Assembly (NCBI RefSeq): GCF_000717645.1 | Contig: NZ_JNZZ01000016.1 | Coordinates: 1-64,000 of the forward strand | DNA from: Streptomyces californicus | GTDB taxonomy: Bacteria > Actinomycetota > Actinomycetes > Streptomycetales > Streptomycetaceae | DNA length: 64,000 bases | Direction of reading: 5' to 3' | In this document: positions 33,446 to 43,098 of the stretch, one piece after another | How positions within the stretch are numbered: the first letter of the stretch is position 1 | Layout of the letters: each line of letters begins with the position of its first letter | Translations under genes and position numbers: made by a program | The notes under the pieces: generated by a model | The model's database searches: none | What the model was told of the DNA's origin: nothing | What the model saw: only the letters and a program-made list of their open reading frames with translations

Positions 33446-36166
33446 TCAGGCCAGGATCTCCACATAACCGTCCGTGCCGTGCACGCGGACGCGCTGTCCG
33501 TCCCGGATCAGCCGGGTCGCGCCGGCCACACCCACGACGGCCGGCAGACCGTACTCCCGGGCGATGACCGCGCCGTGCGTCATCGGGCCGCCGACCTCCG
33601 CCACGAGCCCGGCGATCCCGACGAACAGCGGCGACCAGCTGGGATCGGTGAACGGGGTGACCAGGATGTCGCCCGCCTCCAGGTCGGCGTCCGCCAGGTC
33701 CAGGACGACACGGGCCCTCCCCTCCACCGTCCCGGCGGAGACGGGCAGGCCGGTCAGCGCGCCTTCCGGCACGTCGTCGCGGCGGTACGCGCCGTTCAGC
33801 GCCTCACCGTCCGAGGTGAGGACCCGCGGCGGAGTGAGCGCCCGGTGCGCACGGAACTCCTCCTTGCGCCGCTGTACGAGGCCGTCGTCCACCCGGTTTG
33901 AGCGCGCGGCCGCGTGGAACTCCTGGAACGTCAGGTGGAAGGCGTCCTCCCGCTCCGCCAGCACGCCTGCCCGTACCAGCCGGTCGGCCTCCGCCAGCAG
34001 CGCCCGTTTGTAGGCGGCGTAGCGGCAGACGATGCCGTACTTGGGGTACTCGCGATACCCGATGAACGTCCTGACGCGTTCGACCATGCGCCGGGTCTCC
34101 TCGGCCTTCCGCTCTCCGTCCGGCAGGGCCCGCAGCCGTGCCAGCACCTCCTGCTCCTTCTCCCGCGCCCTGCGGCGGCCCTCCTCGAAGCGGCGTTCGG
34201 CCGCGCCGGGTCCGAAGTTGCGGACGTTGTCGAGGATCGCGGGCACGAGTGCGGCGGGGCGCTCGCTCCAACGCGGCCGGGTGATGTCGATCTCGCCGAC
34301 GCAGCGCATGCCGTACCGGTCGAGGTACGCCTCGATGGCGGTGCGCGCACCGGCACCGCCGGCGATCTTCGTGAGGTCGTCCAGGAAGTCCGCGTTCTCG
34401 CAGTGCTGGGACTCCCGCAGGAAGTCCACCACCGCCGGCCACGGGCGGACGGCGTCCGCCACGTCGAGCAGTGCCAGCCCCATCTCGGAGGTGATGTTCC
34501 CAGGGGCGGAGAGGGTCAGCGTGTCCGCCGCGTTCTTCTCCCCCAGCCACTCCAGCAGCTTCTCGTTCAGCCACCAGGTGGCGTCCATGCCCGCCATGAT
34601 CGCCTGGATGCTCAGCGGATCGCCGAGCACCCGCTTGTGCTCCTCGAACGCCTCCAGCAGGAAGTCGAACAGGGCCGGGCCGCTCTTCGTCCGGATGGCG
34701 CGTTCCAGTGCGGCGACGGATGCCTCACTGCGTTCGATCAGCCCGGCGACGAGCGCCGGGTCGGTCGGGATCGGATCGGGCGGACCCATGGGGGGCGCGT
34801 CGGCACCGGACGGCGGGACGGCCGGACCCGGGTCCGGGGGCGGGGGAACGACGTCGCCGCGGTCGAGGACCGTCTCCAGGGCGTCCCTGACCAGCGGATC
34901 GCCCTTGCCCATGGCGTCCAAGGTGGCCTCGCGGGTCGCGGGCGAGGCCAGCCGCCGGGCGACATCGACGTACAGGCGTCCGCCGGCCTCGTGCATGGGA
35001 ACCATCGCCGTCAGCCGCCACATCGAGTGGCCGAGGGGCTTCATGGCGTCCGTCATCATCTGGCCGTGACCCACGGAGACGTACACGTGGGGCTCGTCGT
35101 CGCCGGGGTCCCGGACGGGAATGGGGAAGAGCGTCGTGATCGGCCGGCTCTGCACGATCCGCACGTCGTCGTCGACGAGGCACCACTCGATGTCCTGCGG
35201 GCGCCCGAAATGCGCTTCGATCCGCCGCCCGACCGCCACGAGCCGCACCGCCTGCTCGTCCGTGAGCGCCGGCCGCTCCCGGAGCCGGGCGTCGACCGCC
35301 GTCGCACGGGTGCCGCCTGCCGGGAGCGGCCGGACGGCTCGCTCCTTCACCGAGATCGTCCGGGCCACGACCTCGCCGTCGCGCACGGTGAAGACGTCCG
35401 GATCGACCAGGCCCGAGACTAGGGCCTCGCCGAGCCCGAAGCCCGCGTCAATGGTGGCGTTCCTCCGGTTCCCGGTGACCGGGTCGGCGGTGAACAGGAT
35501 GCCGGACGCCTGCGGGAAGACCATCCGCTGGACGACGACGGCCATGTGCACGGCGCGGTGGTCGATGCCGTTGCGACGGCGGTAGACCACGGCCCGCTCC
35601 GTGAACAGGGAGGCCCAGCACCGGCTGATGTGCCGGAGGACCGCATCCGGTCCCAGCACGTTCAGATACGTGTCCTGCTGCCCGGCGAACGAGGCGGTCG
35701 GGAGGTCCTCCGCCGTCGCGCTGGAGCGCACGGCGTACGCGTCCCGCTCGCCGAACCGGGCCAGCGCGCCGGTGATCGCGGCCGCGATGTCGTCCGGGAG
35801 GGGGATCTCCTCGATGGTGCGGCGGACGCGTGCGGTGAGGGTGCGGAGCGCTTCCCCATCGTCCAGGTCCGTGCGGGACAGCCGATCGAGTTGTTCGCCC
35901 AGCGACGGCTCCCCGGCCACGGTCCGCCGGAATACCTCCGTCGTCACGCAGAAGCCGTCCGGAACGCGTATGCCGTCGATCCGCGACAGTTCGCCCAGGT
36001 GCGCGCCCTTCCCTCCCACGGAATCGGCTTGGGTCCCGTCGATCTCCCGGAGGTCCAGCACGTACCTCCGCGTCATCGGGGCGTCTCCGGGCCCGGTTCC
36101 CCCGGCCGCATCGCGCCGGTCGACCGGTTCTCCGGCGCTCCGTTCGTCGAACCTCTTGTCGGGCAT
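33446..36166 (-). CDS. rph: Rifampin (rifamycin) phosphotransferase
   Basis: This is a 906-aa enzyme of the PEP-synthase-like class that inactivates rifamycins by ATP-dependent phosphorylation. The order is: ATP-grasp domain (about 45-370, with SVGGKGAHLGELSRIDGIRV and DAYAVRSSATAEDLPTASFA), a rifamycin-binding insert (about 400-800), and the swivelling His domain at the C-terminus (GGPMTHGAVIAREYGLPAVV). ATG 36166 follows GAGGAA; ATG 36076 (MTRRYVLDLREID) behind GGAGA is the alternative and closer to the usual family start. A rifamycin-associated element lies upstream at 36222-36240, which supports the function strongly over ordinary PEP synthase. Confidence 0.9.
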   Translation of the reverse strand: MPDKRFDERSAGEPVDRRDAAGGTGPGDAPMTRRYVLDLREIDGTQADSVGGKGAHLGELSRIDGIRVPDGFCVTTEVFRRTVAGEPSLGEQLDRLSRTDLDDGEALRTLTARVRRTIEEIPLPDDIAAAITGALARFGERDAYAVRSSATAEDLPTASFAGQQDTYLNVLGPDAVLRHISRCWASLFTERAVVYRRRNGIDHRAVHMAVVVQRMVFPQASGILFTADPVTGNRRNATIDAGFGLGEALVSGLVDPDVFTVRDGEVVARTISVKERAVRPLPAGGTRATAVDARLRERPALTDEQAVRLVAVGRRIEAHFGRPQDIEWCLVDDDVRIVQSRPITTLFPIPVRDPGDDEPHVYVSVGHGQMMTDAMKPLGHSMWRLTAMVPMHEAGGRLYVDVARRLASPATREATLDAMGKGDPLVRDALETVLDRGDVVPPPPDPGPAVPPSGADAPPMGPPDPIPTDPALVAGLIERSEASVAALERAIRTKSGPALFDFLLEAFEEHKRVLGDPLSIQAIMAGMDATWWLNEKLLEWLGEKNAADTLTLSAPGNITSEMGLALLDVADAVRPWPAVVDFLRESQHCENADFLDDLTKIAGGAGARTAIEAYLDRYGMRCVGEIDITRPRWSERPAALVPAILDNVRNFGPGAAERRFEEGRRRAREKEQEVLARLRALPDGERKAEETRRMVERVRTFIGYREYPKYGIVCRYAAYKRALLAEADRLVRAGVLAEREDAFHLTFQEFHAAARSNRVDDGLVQRRKEEFRAHRALTPPRVLTSDGEALNGAYRRDDVPEGALTGLPVSAGTVEGRARVVLDLADADLEAGDILVTPFTDPSWSPLFVGIAGLVAEVGGPMTHGAVIAREYGLPAVVGVAGATRLIRDGQRVRVHGTDGYVEILA

Positions 36167-36221
36167 GCACTCATTCCTCGTTGTCCTGCGGGTGGCGAGC
36201 GACGATTCTGCGGGAACACGG

Positions 36222-36240
36222 GGGTCTTGCCGCAAGCCCC
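36222..36240 (-). promoter_or_regulatory. Rifamycin-associated element (RAE) upstream of rph
   Basis: On the minus strand the 19 bp read GGGGCTTGCGGCAAGACCC, one base from the RAE consensus as I recall it (GGGGCTTGCGGCAAGGCCC). RAEs are required for rifamycin-induced expression of rph and related genes in actinomycetes. It lies 56 bp before the ATG at 36166, near a TATAGC that could be a minus-10. Confidence 0.8.
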
Positions 36241-36472
36241 CCGGTGCGCTATAAGTTGAGAGTGGCAAGGAGTTCTCTCCTTGCCTTTTCTGTTGCCGTC
36301 GGCCTCTTCGTCGTCACGCGCCCCTCTGCCGACCGTCGCCGCGGCCCGTCGACACGATCCCCCGCCGACCCGAGCGGATCTTCGGGGCGCGCCGGGAACG
36401 GTGAGGCGGCTTCCCTCGTTCGCTCTCAGGCCCGACGACATACCTGTTGAACCGTGAATCCGGGGGATCACC

Positions 36473-37255
36473 GTGCACGACACCTCTTCGACCGACACCT
36501 CTTCGACCGACACCTCTTCGACCGAGGCCGAAGCCGACGTCGCCGGCGCCCGCGACCCGGCGACGGACACCACCGACGGCGCGGCCGCGCCCGGCCCGGC
36601 GTACCGGCTCCGGTCTCCCGCCGCGCAGGCGGAACGCCTGATCGAGCTCGGGGTGCACGAGATCGCGGGGATCGCCGCCGATGACGTCCGGGCCTTCGCC
36701 GAGAAGGCCGGCGCCGACGACGACGTCCTGCTCGTCGTCCATCCTGACCGCGCCCCCGCCTCCGCGCTCGCACCGCTCCTCCGGCGCGACGACAAGCCGG
36801 GCTTCGTCGTCACCGACATGCGGGACGTCGACGCGTTCGCTCCCAGCGGGATCGAACTCCCCGACTCTCCGCTCTACTTCGTCACCGGGATCGACCGCGG
36901 TGACCACATGTCCAACTGGAGCCCGGAGGAGGCGCTGCCCGCCCTGACCGAGGCGGGCCGTACGCCGTTGGTGCTCGCCGAAGGCATCCACTGGGTGCTG
37001 CAACAGCCCTCGGTGCTCGAACGGAACCGCTGCTTCATGACCATCGGGTCCCGGTTGCGCAAGGCGAACGGGGCGCTCGACGCGCGTACCCCGGCGATCT
37101 GGATCAGCAACGGCACCGGGCGGGACGGCCGCGAGCGGCGCGACGCCCCCAAGGTCGGCTGGTGCTGGTGGGGCAACCGGCACACCTGGCTGGGATTCGC
37201 CTCCACGACCGGCCGCGAGAGCCGGCAGCCCCCTGGCCCCACCGAGGTGATCTGA
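36473..37255 (+). CDS. DUF5701-family protein
   Basis: This 260-aa protein has three tandem TSSTD units at its N-terminus (from the 15-bp DNA repeat GACACCTCTTCGACC). The conserved part is FVVTDMRDVDAFAPSGIELP, FVTGIDRGDHMSNWSPEEAL and LAEGIHWVLQQPSVLERNRC, ending with a Trp-rich GWCWWGNRHTWLGFAS. I associate this pattern with DUF5701, widespread in Streptomyces and of unknown function. GTG 36473 follows GGGGGA; a later start after the repeats is possible. The repeat tract may vary in length between strains. Confidence 0.7.
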   Translation: MHDTSSTDTSSTDTSSTEAEADVAGARDPATDTTDGAAAPGPAYRLRSPAAQAERLIELGVHEIAGIAADDVRAFAEKAGADDDVLLVVHPDRAPASALAPLLRRDDKPGFVVTDMRDVDAFAPSGIELPDSPLYFVTGIDRGDHMSNWSPEEALPALTEAGRTPLVLAEGIHWVLQQPSVLERNRCFMTIGSRLRKANGALDARTPAIWISNGTGRDGRERRDAPKVGWCWWGNRHTWLGFASTTGRESRQPPGPTEVI

Positions 37256-37264
37256 CGCCTCCCC

Positions 37265-37294
37265 GACGCCCCGGAGCCCGCTCTCCGAGGCGTC
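37265..37294 (+). terminator. Hairpin after the DUF5701 gene
   Basis: Arms GACGCC-C-CGGAG and CTCCG-A-GGCGTC with one mismatch enclose a 6-base loop, ending in TT, 10 bp past the stop. The remaining 37295-37559 shows no gene. A CCCCTCG/CGAGGGG hairpin near 37531-37547 lies just before the next ribosome site. Confidence 0.5.
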
Positions 37295-37559
37295 TTCACG
37301 TTGCGGACGGCCCGTCAGATCTGTTTCATGGCAAGGGTTCTGGCCACTTTCTCTCTGCCGCAGCGAACTTTGAACACTGTGGTGACGAAGTATGGACGCC
37401 GCCGGTAGAAGCCTCCTACTCTTCTCGGCGCGGCCATCGGAGCCCCTGGTCCGAGGGCAGCGCCGTCCCACCGCACGAGCCGAACGTTCACCCCCGGGCG
37501 CCGGGTGGCCCCACCCACCGCCGCGACGCGCCCCTCGCCGCGAGGGGCCAGGAGGAAGA

Positions 37560-40556
37560 ATGCATCCACGGCCGCTCCACCGTTGCCGCAGACACCTCAC
37601 CGGCCTGCTGGCCGCCGCACTGCTCGTCGGCGCGTTCTCCGCGACACCCGCCGCCGCCGAACCGGTCCCGATGGAGGAACTCCCTCCGCAGGAACCGGGC
37701 GTCACCCTGAGAGTCTTCGACGTTCAGTCCCCCCTGGACGAGTTGTGCGACCTGAAGACCGGACAGACGCCGAACGTCGACAAGTTGATGCCCACCATCG
37801 ACTGGAGCTCCACGGACGACTTCGGGATCGACGACCATTTCGTCTCCCAGGTCATCGCCAACCTCGACGTTCCCGACGACGGGACGTACGCCTTCCGGCT
37901 GACCAGCGACGACGGGTCACGCCTGCGGATCGACGGCGCCACCGTCATCGATCACGACGGACTGCACGGTGCCGAGCCCAAGGAGGGCACCGCGCAACTG
38001 ACGCCCGGTCACCATGCTCTGCGCATTGATCATTTCGACCGCACCGGCGGTCAGCAGATCACCCTTGAGTGGAAGCCTCCGGGCGCCGGGGACTTCTCGG
38101 TCGTGCCGAACTCCGCGCTGAGCACCGACGCCGATGTCGTACGGGTGACGGCTCCGGGCCGCAAGGAGTGCGAGGGCGTGCTCGACTCCCCCGGCGACGG
38201 GCTGCCCCTCACCGGAACGCATCCCGACTACGCGCTCACCGATCTGCGGCCCGAGGGCTTCGAACCGCAGGTCACCGCGATGGACTGGCTTCCCGACGGC
38301 CGGCTCGCCGTGACCACGTGGGGCGGCACCGACAACACGGCCGGCGAGGTCTACCTCATGGACCACGTCCAGGGACAGACCGATCCGGGGAAGGTGACCG
38401 CGAAGAAGGTGGCCGACGGGCTCAAGGAGCCCATGGGCGTGAAAGCCGTCGACGGCAAGCTGTACGTCTCCCAGAAGCACGAGCTCACCGAGCTGACCGA
38501 CACCGACGGCGACGACGTCACCGACGAGAAGCGGACGGTGGCCACCTGGCCCTACGGCGGGAACTTCCACGAATTCGCCTTCGGACTGCTCTACAAGGAC
38601 GGCTTCTTCTATCTGAACCTCTCCGTGGCGATCAACCTGGGCGGGGCGACCACCGACCCGCAGCCCGCACCCGGCCGCGGTTCGACGATCAAGGTGAACA
38701 AGGAGACCGGCGAGGTCGACTACGTCGCCGGGGGCCTGCGCACGCCCAACGGCATCGGCTGGGGCCCCGAGGGCGACATGTTCGTCCTCGACAACCAGGG
38801 CGGCTGGCTGCCGTCCTCGAAGCTGCTCCACATCGAGCAGGACCGCTTCTTCAACCACTACACCAACCCGTCGGGCCCCTTCGACGCACGGCCGGTGACC
38901 AAGCCGGTGCTGTGGCTGCCGCAGAACGAGATAGCCAACTCCCCGAGCACACCGCTGCAGTTGAGCGAGGGCCGGTTCGCCGGGCAGATGCTGTTCGGCG
39001 ACGTCACGTACGGCGGCATCCAGCGCGCGTACCTGGAGAAGGTCGACGGCGAGTACCAGGGCGCGGTCTTCCGCTTCACCCAGGGGCTCGAAGCCGGCGT
39101 CAACCGGATCAGCATGGGGCCGGACGGGGCGATCTACACAGGCGGGCTCGGGGCGGGCGGCAACTGGGGCCAGGAGGGCAAGCTGACCTACGGCCTCCAG
39201 AAGCTGTCCCCCAGCGGAGACAACGCCTTCGACATCCTCGCCATGCGGGCGAAGCCCGGCGGTTTCGAGCTGGAGTACACCGAGCCGCTCTCGGAGGAGA
39301 CCGCCGCACGGCTCGCCGAGAGCTACCGGGTCGAGCAGTGGACGTACGCCCCGACCCCCGCCTACGGCGGCCCCAAGGTCGACGAGGAGTCCCTCGGCGT
39401 GAGCGCGGCCGCGCTCTCCGAGGACCGGAAGAAGGTCACGCTGACCATTCCGGGGCTCAAGCCGAACCGGGTCGTCCACCTCCGCTCGCCGCGCCCCTTC
39501 AGCTCCGCCGAGGGCACCGAGCTATGGAGCACCGAGGCCTGGTACACGCTCAACTCGCTGCCCGGCGACCAGCCGCCTGCCACACGGTACGAGGCGGAGG
39601 AGGCCGCTCTCACCGGGGGCGCGGGCTTCGACACCGAGCACGCGGGCTACTCCGGCGGCGGCTTCGTCGACGACTTCGGTCAGGAGGGCGCGGCGGTCAC
39701 CTTCGACGTGGTGACGGAGACGCCGGGTGCGTACGACGTGGGGCTGCGCTACTCCAACGGGCCGAACCCGGCGCCCGGCACGAAGTCGGTGAGCGTCCAC
39801 GTCAACGGTGAGAAGGTGCGCCAGGTCAAGCTGCTGTCCACCACCGACTGGAAGACCTGGTCCACGGGGACCGAACGGTTGGAGCTGCGGGAGGGCCGCA
39901 ACACCATCCGGTACTCCTACGACAGCGGCGACACGGGGCACGTGAACCTGGACATGATCACCGTCCATCCGAAGGGCGCCCGGATCCAGCTCTTCGACGG
40001 CTCGGACCGGGAGTCCTGGCAGCACCCGGACGGGCGCAGGCCCGAGTGGCCGGTGAGCGGAGGGGAGATGGAGGTCGCCGGCGGGGATCTGCGCACCAAG
40101 CAGGGCTTTGAGGACTTCCGGGCGCATGTGGAGTTCCGGCTGCCGAACCTGCCGCCGGACGTGACGGGCCAGGACCGCGCCAACAGCGGCGTGTACCTCC
40201 AGGAGCGGTACGAGGTGCAGATCCTCGACTCGTACGGTGACACCACGCTCGCCGACGACGAGGCCGGGGCGATCTACACGAAGAAGGCGCCGGACGTGAA
40301 CGCGGCCACGGCGCCGGAGACCTGGCAGACGTACGACATCACCTTCCGCGCCGCCCGCTACGACGCGTCGGGGGCGAAGACGGAGGATGCCCGGGTGACC
40401 GTCGTGTGGAACGGCGTCACCGTCCACGACGACGTGGCGATCGACGGCGCGACGGGCGGGGGCGCGGCCGAGGGGCCGACGGCCGGAGCGCTGAGGCTCC
40501 AGGACCACGGCAGCAAGGTCCGCTACCGGAACGTCTGGGTGGAGCCGCTGACGTAG
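37560..40556 (+). CDS. Secreted PA14 / beta-propeller / CBM / DUF1080 multidomain protein
   Basis: This is a 998-aa protein with a signal peptide (LTGLLAAALLVGAFSATPAA, AE near residue 34). In order it carries: a PA14-like domain (about 45-175, with DGTYAFRLTSDDGSRLRIDG); a sorbosone-dehydrogenase-like beta-propeller (about 215-560, with QVTAMDWLPDGRLAVTTWGG and LRTPNGIGWGPEGDMFVLDN); a carbohydrate-binding module of CBM6/35 type (about 675-805, with YEAEEAALTGGAGFDTEHAG); and a C-terminal DUF1080/3-keto-disaccharide hydrolase-like concanavalin domain (from about 808, with RANSGVYLQERYEVQILDSY). It probably acts on extracellular sugars or glycans. ATG 37560 follows AGGAGGAAG. Confidence 0.8.
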   Translation: MHPRPLHRCRRHLTGLLAAALLVGAFSATPAAAEPVPMEELPPQEPGVTLRVFDVQSPLDELCDLKTGQTPNVDKLMPTIDWSSTDDFGIDDHFVSQVIANLDVPDDGTYAFRLTSDDGSRLRIDGATVIDHDGLHGAEPKEGTAQLTPGHHALRIDHFDRTGGQQITLEWKPPGAGDFSVVPNSALSTDADVVRVTAPGRKECEGVLDSPGDGLPLTGTHPDYALTDLRPEGFEPQVTAMDWLPDGRLAVTTWGGTDNTAGEVYLMDHVQGQTDPGKVTAKKVADGLKEPMGVKAVDGKLYVSQKHELTELTDTDGDDVTDEKRTVATWPYGGNFHEFAFGLLYKDGFFYLNLSVAINLGGATTDPQPAPGRGSTIKVNKETGEVDYVAGGLRTPNGIGWGPEGDMFVLDNQGGWLPSSKLLHIEQDRFFNHYTNPSGPFDARPVTKPVLWLPQNEIANSPSTPLQLSEGRFAGQMLFGDVTYGGIQRAYLEKVDGEYQGAVFRFTQGLEAGVNRISMGPDGAIYTGGLGAGGNWGQEGKLTYGLQKLSPSGDNAFDILAMRAKPGGFELEYTEPLSEETAARLAESYRVEQWTYAPTPAYGGPKVDEESLGVSAAALSEDRKKVTLTIPGLKPNRVVHLRSPRPFSSAEGTELWSTEAWYTLNSLPGDQPPATRYEAEEAALTGGAGFDTEHAGYSGGGFVDDFGQEGAAVTFDVVTETPGAYDVGLRYSNGPNPAPGTKSVSVHVNGEKVRQVKLLSTTDWKTWSTGTERLELREGRNTIRYSYDSGDTGHVNLDMITVHPKGARIQLFDGSDRESWQHPDGRRPEWPVSGGEMEVAGGDLRTKQGFEDFRAHVEFRLPNLPPDVTGQDRANSGVYLQERYEVQILDSYGDTTLADDEAGAIYTKKAPDVNAATAPETWQTYDITFRAARYDASGAKTEDARVTVVWNGVTVHDDVAIDGATGGGAAEGPTAGALRLQDHGSKVRYRNVWVEPLT

Positions 40557-40674
40557 CCGCCGTACGGGTGCGGGTCCCGGGGCGGTGGCGGCAGGCCGCC
40601 GCCCCGGAACCGTATGCGCCGACGCTCTTCCGGAGGGCGGGGGCGGGGCGGGGACGCGTCGCTATGGTGCTCGG

Positions 40675-41241
40675 GTGACCCGCACCGCGCAGCCTCCGCT
40701 GCTGTTCCTCGACGTCGACGGTCCGCTCATCCCCTTCGGCGCGTCCCACCCGTATCCGCTCTACGAGACGGGCCTCGCGGACCCGAACAGCGGGGAGAAC
40801 CCGCTTCTGGCCAGGATCAATCCCCGGCACGGTCCTCGGCTGGCGGCTCTGGCCTGCGAGCTGGTGTGGGCGACGACCTGGCTGGAGGACGCGAACGTTC
40901 TGGTCGCTCCTCGTCTCGGGCTGCCTCCGCTGCCTGTCGTGGGTCTGCCGGAGCCCTCCGGGGCGGTCGGGGTGAGCGGAGGAGCCGGTGAGGCCGGCTG
41001 CGAGGAGGAGGAAGAAGACGTGCGGATCGGGTTGCACTGGAAGACCCGTCCCGTCGTCGCGTGGGCCGGCGGGCGGCCGTTCGTCTGGGTCGACGACGAG
41101 ATCACCGAGGTCGACCGGGGCTGGGTCGCCGCCCACCACCCGGGCTCGGCCTTGCTCCATCGGGTGGATCCCCGGCGGGGTCTGACGGGCGGCGACTACG
41201 CGGTGGTGGAGGGGTGGCTGCGGCGTACGGTCGCGGGGTAG
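40675..41241 (+). CDS. HAD-superfamily hydrolase-like protein
   Basis: This 188-aa protein opens with HAD motif I (LLFLDVDGPLIPFG, the nucleophile Asp and +2 Asp present). A middle section ELVWATTWLEDANVLVAPRL and the late acidic motif PFVWVDDEITEVDRGWVAAH follow. This is the pattern of a Streptomyces family of short HAD-like proteins without a cap domain. An acidic EEEEED insertion lies mid-protein. GTG 40675 is used because homology begins there. No obvious partner gene. Confidence 0.75.
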   Translation: MTRTAQPPLLFLDVDGPLIPFGASHPYPLYETGLADPNSGENPLLARINPRHGPRLAALACELVWATTWLEDANVLVAPRLGLPPLPVVGLPEPSGAVGVSGGAGEAGCEEEEEDVRIGLHWKTRPVVAWAGGRPFVWVDDEITEVDRGWVAAHHPGSALLHRVDPRRGLTGGDYAVVEGWLRRTVAG

Positions 41242-41313
41242 GCGCGGCCCGGACCGGACGTGCACGGCGGCCGCTCGCGTCGGGCGGGGTGAGCCCGTGG
41301 GTGCGGCGCGGTG

Positions 41314-41902
41314 TCAGGTCGAGGTGCTTCTGCGGCAGGAGAGGACGACCAGGAACGGCCACAGCGCCTGGAGGAACGTCACGACGCGCTCGGCGGTGCC
41401 CGGGGCCCGTGCGCTCTGCAGCTCCGCCAGGAACCACAGGGCGCTCGCGAACATCACCGCGCTGGCCGCGAGCGACACGTCGAGGCGCAGCCCCCACGGG
41501 CGCCGGCCCTTCGGCGCGGACGGCGGCCAGGGGCGGCCAGACCGCGAGCAGCACGAGTCCCACGGTGGCCACCGCGCCGTGTTCCAGGGCCCCGCCGCTG
41601 CTCGGGGCGGGCACCAGGGTCAGGGCGAGCGCCGAGAGCCCGCCGCCGGCCAGGGCCAGTCGTCCGGCGGGCGCCGCCCGGCGCAGCGCGTGGGCGGTCA
41701 CCACGTAGGACGTTCCCAGCACCAGCAGCATCCCCGTCATCAGCCAGTAGCTGGTGGCGCCGTAGGAGGCCAGCACGCTCAGTGTGTCCGTCGCCGGGTC
41801 GTACGCCGGCCCCTGGCGCTCCTGCGCGATCGCCCAGGAGCCGACCAGCAGGACGGGGGCGCATCCGGAGGAGAGCAGGGCCCACCAAGGAGCAGATCGC
41901 AT
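41314..41902 (-). pseudogene. DUF998-family membrane protein, frameshifted
   Basis: From ATG 41902 the product reads as a six-span DUF998 protein (APWWALLSSGCAPVLLVGSW, TDTLSVLASYGATSYWLMTG) to about residue 130. Near 41501-41511 a single-base indel breaks the frame. The correct continuation is RRPWGLRLDVSLAASAVMFA, LWFLAELQSARAPGTAERVV, and a final span ending at TGA 41314-41316. The 589-bp span is one base off a multiple of three, which fits one inserted base. The gene is either a recent pseudogene or carries a sequencing error. Confidence 0.65.
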
Positions 41903-41960
41903 CAGGTCAGCATAAATGGGCACATCGCGGGCGTCTTCGATCCTTAGCTCGCCGGGACGG

Positions 41961-42935
41961 TCAGCGGGTCGGGGGCGGCTGCGGGGCGTCGGCGCGGGAG
42001 CGCGCCCGGAAGGTGCGGCGGTAGGTGTCGGGGGGAACACCGACCGTCCGGTGGAAGTGGCGGCGCAGCGTCGTGGCGGTCCCCATGCCGGTGGACGTGG
42101 CGACCGCGTCGACGGTGTCGTCGGTGGTCTCCAGCAACTCCTGTGCGCGGCGGATGCGCTGGGTGTGGAGCCAGTGCAGCGGGGTGGTCCCGGTCACCGC
42201 CCGGAAGTGGCGTGCGAGGTGGCGTGAGCTCATCCGCGCCCGGCGGGCCAGGTCCTCGACGGTGAGCGGGCGGTCCAGGTGCTGGAGCGCCCAGGGCAGC
42301 AGGTCGGCGAGCGGGTGGCTGCCGGGCTCGGGGACCGGGGTGGTGACGAACTGCGCCTGGCCGCCGTCCCGGTGCGGCGGCACGACCAGGCGGCGCGCGA
42401 GGGCGTTGGCGACCGACGAGCCGTGGTCGAGGCGGACGAGATGCAGGCACAGGTCCATGGCGGCGGCCTTGCCCGCCGAGGTGAGGACGCGTCCGCCGTC
42501 CACGTAGAGGACGTCGGGGTCGACCGTGACGCCGGGGTGTCGCGCGGCCAGCTCCCGGGTGTGGGCCCAGTGCGTGGTGGCGCGGCCGCCGTCCAGCAGC
42601 CCCGCGGCGGCCAGGACGAAGGCGCCGGTGCAGAGGGAGGCGACGCGGGCGCCCGCGTCGTGGGCGGCGCGCACCGCGTCGACCAGTGCGGCCGGCGGGT
42701 CCCGGTCGATGTCGGCCCAGCCCGGGACGATCACGGTGCCGGCGCGGGCGAGGGCGTCGAGCCCGTCGTCGGGCGTCATCCGGAAGCGGCCGACCCGCAC
42801 GGGGCCCGGCCCGCAGAGCTGGAAGTCGTACCAGGACTCCGCCCCGGCGGGGGCGTGCGAACCGAAGACCTCGCAGGCCAGGGACAGTTCGAAGTGCAGC
42901 ATGCCGTCGGTGACGGCCAGAGCGACGGTACGCAT
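41961..42935 (-). CDS. GlxA-type AraC regulator with DJ-1/PfpI domain
   Basis: This is a 324-aa protein. The N-terminal 185 residues form a DJ-1/PfpI-like domain (MRTVALAVTDGMLHFELSLA, then ARVASLCTGAFVLAAAGLLD with the elbow Cys in SLCTG). The C-terminal 110 residues form a double AraC HTH (LTVEDLARRARMSSRHLARH, then TVDAVATSTGMGTATTLRRH). Such regulators sense small metabolites or redox cues. It is divergent from the saccharopine-dehydrogenase-like gene at 43099, which is a likely target. ATG 42935 is preferred over the longer frame because the DJ-1 fold starts there. Confidence 0.85.
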   Translation of the reverse strand: MRTVALAVTDGMLHFELSLACEVFGSHAPAGAESWYDFQLCGPGPVRVGRFRMTPDDGLDALARAGTVIVPGWADIDRDPPAALVDAVRAAHDAGARVASLCTGAFVLAAAGLLDGGRATTHWAHTRELAARHPGVTVDPDVLYVDGGRVLTSAGKAAAMDLCLHLVRLDHGSSVANALARRLVVPPHRDGGQAQFVTTPVPEPGSHPLADLLPWALQHLDRPLTVEDLARRARMSSRHLARHFRAVTGTTPLHWLHTQRIRRAQELLETTDDTVDAVATSTGMGTATTLRRHFHRTVGVPPDTYRRTFRARSRADAPQPPPTR

Positions 42936-43098
42936 GTCCGAAAGTGTATGGCTCTTGGCGTTCCGGACAGGCGCGTGGCGGGTGCCCGCCCGGCCAGGAT
43001 GTCCGTGACGGGGCGGACGGCATCGGCCGGCCCCGTCGCCGCGGCCCGCCGATCGGCGGTGACCGTCCGGCGTGGAGCCGACGACAAGGGGAGAGATC

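Noticed and set aside
33914..35422. 502-residue plus-strand frame within rph
   Set aside because: The minus strand encodes an uninterrupted rifampin phosphotransferase with all domains; the plus frame has no family signal.
33446..36166. Ordinary phosphoenolpyruvate synthase
   Set aside because: The protein has the long central insert of rifampin phosphotransferases and an RAE upstream.
37917..39479. 520-residue antisense frame inside the multidomain secreted protein
   Set aside because: No motifs or ribosome site; the plus strand has a signal peptide and recognisable domains throughout.
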